The position numbers and the translations under genes are program-made. A model generated the notes under the pieces. That model did no database searches. It was not told where the DNA came from and worked only from the letters and a program-made list of their open reading frames with translations. Below, in pieces: positions 56,314 to 64,000 of a stretch of 64,000 nt of DNA. Origin of the DNA: Litsea cubeba. Taxonomy: Eukaryota > Streptophyta > Magnoliopsida > Laurales > Lauraceae. Every line of letters begins with the position of its first letter. Position 1 is the stretch's first letter. The DNA is taken from assembly GCA_012931725.1 (NCBI GenBank), contig WHSA01000401.1, positions 1 through 64,000 on the forward strand, written 5' to 3'.

Positions 56314-58345
56314 AGATGAGAATTTGACACCGAAATTAGGAATGAATTTTGAGGATTTAACGAAAGCATATGAATTTTACAATGTTTATGCAAAGGCTGC
56401 TGGGTTTAGTGTAAAAAATATTCAACTCGTACTAAAAATGGGGATGTAGTTTGGAGGTAATTTTTTTGTTCAAAGGAGAGTAAAATAGACGAGAAGCATT
56501 GGATCGATAAGGATGTTGTTCAAACGCGTCGCATGGAAACACGAGTAAATTGTAAGGCGCACATGCAAGTGAAAAAAGACAAATTAGGTGGTTATGAAGT
56601 GTCGAAATTTGGTCCTGAGCATTGCCATTCATGTTGAGGTCGCATCGGTTTGTTTCGGAATCAACGAAACAACAAATAAATACATATCATTCCGCAAATA
56701 TTCGAACCAAACAACAAATGTAAATATTCAATTTGTAATCTAGGGGACTACACAAGATTGGGTTTACAGATAAAGATGCTAAGAATCACCGCAGAAATGA
56801 TAAGGAAAAGAGAAAGGGGTTGGATGGTCAGTTGTTGTTTCAACTCTTTGAAAATCATAAGGAAATGGGTTATGGATTTACTTATAACATTGTGCGAGAT
56901 GCAGAAAAGAAGATAGCACATATTTTTTGGGCTAACGGAACATTCTGGTCGGCATACAAATTTTTTGATGATGTTGTAACATTTAATACAACATATAAGA
57001 CAAACTATTATGGGCTAATTTTTTGTGAATTCATTGATTACAATCATTATAGTCAAACAACATTGTTTGGATGTGGGTTCCTACCGAATGAAAAAGCATA
57101 GTCATTTGAGTGGTTGTTTGACAAATGACTTGAAGCCATGTTTTGTGGCCCACCTAGAGGAATTATAACATATCAAGATTTCACAATGACAAAAGCCATA
57201 AAAAAAGTCATGCCGAACACATGTCATCGGTATTGCCTATGGCACATTTTGGATAAATTGCCATCGAATTTGGGAGGGGTTTCTATTCACAATGAGGGTT
57301 TCATTGAAAAGATTAAAAATTGTGTTCATAAGTCTGATACTCCTCTCGATTTTGAGAGTTCTTGGAATGAAATCACGTCAAATGCTAAGCTTGTCAACAA
57401 AGATTGGTTGAAAGATATATTCAACATCCGTAATATGTGGGTTCCGGCATATCTAAAGAAAAATTTCTTTGCGGGCATGTTAACTACTCAAAGAAGTGAA
57501 AGTATGAATTCATTTGTGAAGCAGTATGTTGAGTACAAAAATCCATTGATTGATTTCATATCGCGGTTTGACTTTGGGGTGGAACGTTTAAAATATCTAG
57601 AAGACAAGGAGGATTTTAAGTGTAGCAATGGGAGGCCTAAATTAAAAATATGCTTACCAATGGAAAAGCAAATGACCGATATCTATACAAGAAGCTTATT
57701 TTATAAGTTTCAAGATGAGTTGTTCATTACCCTGTCAATGGGTGTAACACTTGTAAATGAAGATGTTGTCAATTTTAATTTTGTTGTGACAAGTCTGATG
57801 GACGAAAATGAAAAAAAAGAGAGGTTTTGGGGAAGAAAGAAGAGATGCATGCATATTGTTCCAGCAATAAATTTGAGTTTGAAGGCACCGTGTCATCATG
57901 CATTGTCTGTCATGGTGCATTTAAACATAAGATATTTATCAAAACGTTACATCTTGAAGCGATGGATGAATGGAGTTGAAATTAGAAGTTACAGCTCTGA
58001 CTCGTGCATAGCTACACATCGTTACATTTTAGGTGTTTTTACATCGATAATTAACGAAGGCTGTCAATCTAAAGAAGGCTTCGAAATTCTAGTCAATGCT
58101 CATCCCAAATTGCAAATGAAACTGCAAAACTTAAACTTGGACATCCCATAAGAGGCAGGCATGCACCCATAGAAAGGATTAGATAGTAATGCCATAGAAT
58201 ATAAAGAACCATCGCATGTTGTAAATAAATGACGTGCGAAGAGACTAAAATCATCGAAGGAGAAAGCAAAAAAAGAGCGTCTTTGTTGTCGTTACAACAA
58301 ACGCGGTGTCTCGTATGACAAGCAAAATTATCCAGTGCTACTGAG
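56314..58345 (+). pseudogene. FAR1-RELATED SEQUENCE-like transposase pseudogene
   Basis: Pieces in order on the plus strand: MNFEDLTKAYEFYNVYAKAAGFSV (FAR1 DNA-binding start, 56,340); METRVNCKAHMQVKKD (56,530); the core MGYGFTYNIVRDAEKKIAHIFWANG, VVTFNTTYKTNYYG (56,860-57,000); MTKAIKKVMPNTCHRYCLWHI, TTQRSESMNSFVKQYV (57,190-57,530); LNIRYLSKRYILKRWMNG (57,920-57,970); and a degenerate zinc knuckle CCRYNKRGVSYDKQNYP (58,287). Stops and frameshifts separate them (for example at about 56,450, 57,100 and 57,127). In the SWIM region the expected CxC...CRH is scrambled by a frameshift. The gene is not functional. It probably belonged to the long-repeat element split by the copia. Confidence 0.8.
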
Positions 58346-58369
58346 CAAGTAAATAGTCTACGATTTTAA

Positions 58370-59080
58370 TTTAAATTTTTTTTTTTTGTCTTCCATCTTG
58401 TATATTAACATAGTGCTTTTGATATATAATTTCATGTTGGTTGATAATGATCTAAGCCAAACATAAGACAATAGCTATTCAAGTTAAGAAGGCTCTGATT
58501 CTGAAATGCTTGGATAAGAAAATGATAATGCTTGGATAAGAAAATGATAAAGGATTCTGAATTCTGTGGGTTTCGCTACTACATTTCAATTTGCTAAATT
58601 TTGACTTTTATGGCTTCCCCAGGTTGTGCAGGTAAAATGCCCCCAGATTGTACAGTTTTTATCAGGATGTTATATATGAAAAATGGATGTTAAAATGTCT
58701 TAGCTTTTTTTTTTTCTTTTTTTTTCTTTTTTTTTTATCAGGATGTTGTGTATGATAATTGGATGGTGAGATTCCATTCAATTTTTCTAATGTAAACTGT
58801 TATTTGACTGCAATTGTAGAGAGTGTTATTTGACTGCAATTGTAGAGAGTATGAAGATGCTGTCCTCACTATGATACTGGAGTATGAAGAAGCTTTCATA
58901 ATTACTATTCTCATTTTGGGTTTTGAAGATCCCAATGATCATGTAGTATGAGCTTCAGAGATCAATGAATCTAGCATGGATTTGTATTGATGGATTATTG
59001 TTTTGTCATTATGAGACTTGGGTGAATCTAGCATGGATTTATATTGATGGATTCTTATTTTGTCATTATGAGAGTGTTTG
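58370..59080. repeat. Dispersed element segment shared with 18.8-19.5 kb
   Basis: 'GTCTTCCATCTTG...AACATAGT', 'CTCTGATTCTGAAATGCTTGGATAA', 'AAAGGATTCTGAAT' and 'CTAGCATGGATTTATATTGATG...TTTGTCATTATGAGA' match 19,120-19,482 in the same order and strand (continuing after the gypsy TSD at 32,135). Two short tandem duplications occur here (TGCTTGGATAAGAAAATGAT; GTTATTTGACTGCAATTGTA). Confidence 0.6.
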
Positions 59081-59865
59081 ATGAATGTGTTAAATGTCCC
59101 CAGATTGCTTTTCTTTTAACATGAAACAAAGATGCTTTTAGTAGAAACATGTCCCTGATAGGATGGTGGGCAAAGTTACTGATTAAATCTTAACTTACTT
59201 GGTAATGAATGACAGATAATTCTCATCAGAATTTGTTAGTCTGGTTGGGTATTATGGTAAGCATAAAGAATCAACATTACGCAGGAACCATCAAATTCAA
59301 CTATATGGTCTGATAAGCATTTCGCGCAGATGAATCCATCGCTTCATGATCTAGATCGCTATCTGGGTGTGATTTGTTTGGTGGGTAAGCAACTAGGTTT
59401 ACAGGAATTGTTCAATTGAAACCATTTTGTTTTGATGGATTTCCAAGTTGAGCGTCTATCAGATGAAAATTTGGATCACTGAATTATGGCCCCACATTTA
59501 CAGAATGCCAGTTCTTCGTCCAAACAGACTCCTCAAAATTCCAAAGCTCCTAGGAGTCCTAATCGATATTGAAAACTTTTGAAGAGTTCCAGCTATTTTT
59601 GTATGCCTTATTATGGGTGAACTTGACCTTATGTGCAAAGTGACCACCACTCACATGGAGGACTCAACAGATCAGAGCCCATATAATCTCATATGTAAGG
59701 ATAGACTTCTCGTTAGAATGGCTCAAGGCTGCCCTCATCTGGGTGTCATGTGCTTTTATATAATTTTCTAGGGATATTAATCAAATCAAAGTATAGTGGG
59801 CCTAAGGACCACTCTCTGGGCCTAGGAGGTGTGGTTTCTCGGTGCATCAAGAAGCCAGTAACTCT
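59081..59865. other. No gene recognised
   Basis: Non-coding up to the next LTR. Confidence 0.35.
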
Positions 59866-60254
59866 TTGTTAGGAAAATTGTGTGGCCCGACTGCCATTGG
59901 ACCCACGCCAGATTGAGCCCGGCGGTGTGCCGCGGATGAACTCTCAACAATTCTTGATCTGGTGAGTCAGATAAGGATCATACTCTTGGTGGTAGAGTTT
60001 GGATCAAGTTCAGACTCTTAGTTGGCAGAATTCCCACGCTGGTCAGGAGATGTGGGATTCCAGGAGGGGTAGAGTCCTTGGTAGTCGTGACTCCTAGGGA
60101 TTGCTCTATATAAGGGAGATGGGAACCCTTGCTTGATTATCCAGTAGATCTGAGGGCATTCGCAGCGAGTTCGCAGGTCTACCCCACACCGGAACGCACA
60201 AGGTTCTCGGCGAGTTCGGTTCCGACACCCATCTGGGACCAGCTAGTTCTTTCA
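59866..60254 (+). repeat. 5' LTR (start uncertain)
   Basis: Either TGTTAGG at 59,867 or TGTGTGG at 59,879 could be the start. The end is fixed by the primer binding site. Confidence 0.5.
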
Positions 60255-60256
60255 AT

Positions 60257-60268
60257 TGGTATCAGAGC
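60257..60268 (+). other. Primer binding site, tRNA-iMet
   Basis: TGGTATCAGAGC, same as in the copia element. Confidence 0.85.
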
Positions 60269-63200
60269 TTGATCTATGCGTTTAACGGTTTGGATCTTGC
60301 GATAAGGCTGTGGATCGACGGGATCTGAGTCTTCTTCTTCATGAGTTTTCTTTCCGGTCGACTCTGTTACGGGAAACAATGAGGAAGAAAGACCGATTTC
60401 TTCTTCTCGGATACAGAGATCGAAACCAGAGGGGCCCTCAAAGTCGTCAACTTGTACAACAGGAGAGAGGAAACGAACCAAGGAGATCGAGAGGACACGC
60501 TGCTGTTTCTCCTCGTGAAACGCGCCTGATGAAGGGCTGCTGTGCTGCGTGTTTCATGTAGAATACAGGAAGTCAGGCCGGGTCAAGCCAACCATGTACC
60601 GGTTCTGAGCCCAGCAGCAGAAGACTTCCCTCACCGCAAGTACCGGTACTGCATAGTACACGGTTGACATCATCGGGACGTGCGTCGGCAGTGAGAACTT
60701 CAGGTCCAAGTTCTCATCTGGACGCGTGCAGTAGGTCTAGCCTCCGCGATCGTGTTCCTGTTCCAGCGCAACGTCGGTTCCTTGGCAGGTGAGGTCGGGC
60801 GGGCCAGACCCGAATGCGACCCAACCCGTGTCCGACCCAGACACCTCAGAACACTTGAGGCAGTGCTGGTGATGTCATGCACGACGGCGACGACGAGTAT
60901 ACACGGGATCTGTACGGGCGGCTGACGCAGAGGCAAGGCGTTGCTGATGCAAGCGCGGGCCCAGTCAACGGTCAACGGAGAACTTTGACCGGCCATAACT
61001 CGTTCGTCCGGACTCCGATCGACGAGAAGTTTGGTTCTGCGGAATCGTGGTGACGAGCACTACCCAGTAGCGTTGACAAATTTGGGATCCAATGATCAGA
61101 TATGTTTTTGGACCAGATGCAGTCATTCTTGACGCTTGATTTTTGTCGCGCGATATCTGGGTCATCTGAGCTCCGATGGACGATCCGTTTGCGCCTACGG
61201 ACTTTTGGCAACAAGATCTATACAAAAGCAGTGAGAGATTGACGATCCAATGGTTAGAAAAGTTATTGGTCAGCGATCACGGTCAGTGGTATCTTGACTT
61301 TTCTTTTTATTTATGCATTGGATATGTCTTATAAATCTGCACTGTATGACCTACCCAATAGCGATATCTTCGACGAGAATAACCCACTTGTGTAAAGATA
61401 TGGGATGGGCGCCTTATGTTTGAATTGTGCGTTTATTTGTTGTGATAAGATCCAACTTATATTTTCTTTTGATGAACCCTTGATGACCACTGCGGTATCA
61501 TCTATTGGTAATTGGGCATTACCTTGTGCAGTGGGGGTATAATAATTGATCCACTAAATACTTGATGTGTGGATCAAGGGGTCGAGGATTTGATTGAAAA
61601 TATGTGAGCACAATTCAATGGCAGAAAGAGACATTTGATCTCTGGTTAGTGGTGAAATATTGATAAAAACCACTAGATCTCGGATGAAAATAATCTATGA
61701 TGTATGTATGTACTATTGATTGCCTGATGGATGTGTGATTGACAACTAGGTTGATCGGATCACTAATTAAGTGTTGACCACGATGGGAAAACTAATTGAT
61801 CAATGTGTTCCAATTCTATGTCTATTGTCATGGTCTTCCATTTCAGTGGGGGTGTAATCTCTTAAGTCCCAAGCCCCTTAAATATTTAAATTTCAATGAA
61901 ATTTGAGGCAAGAAATAAAAATAATTTATTTAAGTCAAGGGGACATGAGAATATGACCGGATAAACAAACTAGTGGATCGGATACAAAGGTTATAGTCAT
62001 ATAACGGTGGATCTGATGAAGGTGTAAGAACGGAACTGGTGGATCGATTTGTGGTTTTCCATGTGATCTCAAGGATGGAAATTGAATTTTTTTTGAATTC
62101 ATGAAAACAAAATCCGGAGATTGTAAGTATCTATAAACGTGGAACAAATTTTGTTGTGTGTTTAACAAATGACATGAGTCTAAATACATTTGACTCTGAA
62201 AATCCAATTTGTTACATTTTGGGGATGCTTTACTAATTACTACTCTCTAATGAGTAAAATTCGTGGCTCAACTGGTGATATAAAAAGATAAGGAAATCTG
62301 TTCTGAGGCAATATAGTTGTGATTTGCATGCATGGAAGATTGTTGCATTTTTTTTTTTTTTTTAGATGATATTTACTTGCTTGATATAGCTTGTAATATT
62401 TAAATCTTCTAGTTTTGATTATTCTGTATGTGTTGGATGTGTGGTTCGGCACACTTATGGCATTGAAAATATGACACATCAGTAAAGACAGAATAAATGG
62501 ACTGGTTGGGATAATACCTTTACCTGACCTTGGTATTTGTAAGCCACGTCTGAGAGGAAAATGATTAACTCTTTTCCAAAATAACTAGAAGTGTGGTTGA
62601 ATGATATCATACGCTCTAAAATATGCTGACCGCTTTATTTGTCCAAATTTAAATGGGTGGGAGTGATTTGCTACTCCGATTGGTGACTTTAGCAAATATA
62701 TTTAAATTTATCTGATTTGATATAATCTTAATGCACTGTAAAAAAAAATGCTTTGAGTGGTATACTGCTGAGTCATGGACCAATAGGGTTGAAAAGTTAA
62801 TGGATGAGATCCGTTAAGTGGGGGAGTGTACCTATGTATGATTAAAGTATATATATTGTGCATGGAGGAGATAATATATTTATATTTGATTCTGTACACC
62901 CTACAGCTAAAATAGTGTGGTTGGAAACTTTTAAATCATTTTTTTTTCCATATTAACCACACGTATCTTTCGCTGTGTGCTGTAAGGGGGAGATATTATT
63001 GAGTGCATAATATATATTGAGTCGAACAACTCCTAAAATTTAGCCCAAAAGACCCATTTATGAGTTATGGACTGGTGCCAAACCTAAAACTTGACCTATA
63101 ACATTGAGGGGATGTGTTGTACACAAACTATTGTGGGCCACAATTATAATACCAACTGCAAATGAAAAAGAAAGAAAATCATTTTTTTTCCTTGAAAAAA

Positions 63201-64000
63201 TGGAATCATCCAAAGGGATATCGTGTGATCAATCACGAATATCGGATCATAACCACAGGTCGAAATGTGTGCTTCCTTGTGGATTCCATACAAATCCTAG
63301 AAATGCACCACAACATCTCTTAGGATGGAGGGTGTTACGGAAAGTGGGAGTTTCAACATTGGCAGCGTTGGAAATGTAAGTCCTGGCCAGGGCCCACTTG
63401 ACAATGAACGACCCGGGTTATTGGGAGTCCTGTAGGATTGATAACATTCGACGTGGTTGGATGATTGGTGCAGTTATTTGGTTGAAATCGTGCAAGATCT
63501 TAATCTGTCATTCGTTGTCAATCTACGTAATATGGTGATCGACCGTACACTATAGATGTGAAAACAAAATAAGAACCAAGCATGGCAATTGGTCAGTCCA
63601 AATAAGGATTGAAGGGCCATGGGTTCTTGGCAATAAAATGATAATGACAGATTGATAGATAAGCACGATGGGTGGCACAAGGATTTAGAAATGAAAGGAT
63701 TTGATTACGTGGAGATTATCTCTCCGGGCGTAAATTCCTATCCATGTGAATCCTAAGGGCAATGGTTGGTTGTGAGAATCTGTTATTGCACATGGTGAAT
63801 GTAAAGGCTGTGTTCCTAAATGGCGAAAAGTAGGAAAAACTTTACATGTAATCTGCGGATTTGGTGGTGCAAAGATCATGAGGATAAGTGTGTACAAATT
63901 ATCTTTACATGAGAATTTCACGAGGCCATACGTGAAATTAGTTAATCCCCCAGCATATGAGATATGCATTTAGGTCAAAGCAGTGGGAGTAGTTATATAT

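Larger units (their letters stand above)
59866..64000 (+). mobile_element. 5' part of another LTR retrotransposon, interior non-coding
   Basis: An LTR-like segment (about 59,866-60,254, ending TTTCA) has a TATA box (CTATATAAGG, near 60,107) and is followed after two bases by TGGTATCAGAGC (60257-60268), the tRNA-iMet site. The following 3.7 kb shows no gag, protease, RT or integrase on either strand. Purine-rich GTGGGGGAGTGTACC (62,819) and AAGGGGGAGATATTATT (62,984) resemble polypurine tracts, but no LTR copy follows them. The element runs off the window. It may be a large non-autonomous derivative. Confidence 0.6.

Noticed and set aside
62819..63000. Polypurine tracts marking a 3' LTR near 63 kb
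   Set aside because: No copy of the 59.9-60.25 kb LTR follows either tract.

Overview
The window looks like plant (angiosperm) nuclear DNA from repeat-rich, probably heterochromatic intergenic space. I found no host housekeeping gene, tRNA, rRNA or CRISPR array. Everything I could identify is a transposable element, a fossil of one, or a tandem repeat. Spliceosomal GT-AG introns, tRNA-iMet primer binding sites and SINEs with A tails rule out a bacterial source. I cannot name the species.

Left third (1-17.9 kb). A long gypsy-type LTR remnant opens the window. It is followed by a dead FAR1/MULE-type transposase gene on the minus strand, diverged tandem repeats at 5-6 kb, and AT-rich decayed sequence. 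Small non-autonomous elements come next: a tRNA-type SINE with a 13-bp target-site duplication (TSD), a hAT MITE with an 8-bp TSD, a second SINE, a TRIM-like LTR pair, a solo LTR, and elements that sit in (TA)n microsatellites.

Middle (17.9-35.1 kb). A large element has long (about 485 bp) terminal inverted repeats and lies between (TA)n tracts. It carries a complete Tat-lineage Ty3/gypsy element on the minus strand (19,483-32,129, TSD GTCAT, LTRs about 887 bp). That gypsy element has a gag-pol broken by stops and frameshifts. It also has an antisense accessory gene with its own TATA box and an intron, and a 77-bp minisatellite between that gene and the end of pol.

Right half (35.2-64 kb). 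A second element of the same long-repeat family (left end at 35.2 kb, with a FAR1-like fossil at 56.3-58.3 kb) is split by a Ty1/copia retrotransposon (37,688-55,648, TSD GAAGA). The copia is in turn split by a Mutator-like element (MULE, 44,862-54,845). The MULE is the most interesting object here. It has a perfect 9-bp TSD, 114-bp terminal repeats with one mismatch, an intact two-exon MuDR transposase of about 823 aa, and a nine-exon PMD-Ulp1 fusion gene with a single 1-nt frameshift. Between its two genes lies an array of about 20 copies of the palindrome GGGGATATCCCC, mostly 33 bp apart. A pair of the same motif, again 33 bp apart, sits just inside the right terminal repeat, and one copy just inside the left. 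The order of events is therefore: host element, then copia, then MULE. The last 4 kb hold the 5' LTR, the primer binding site and a non-coding interior of another LTR element that runs off the window.
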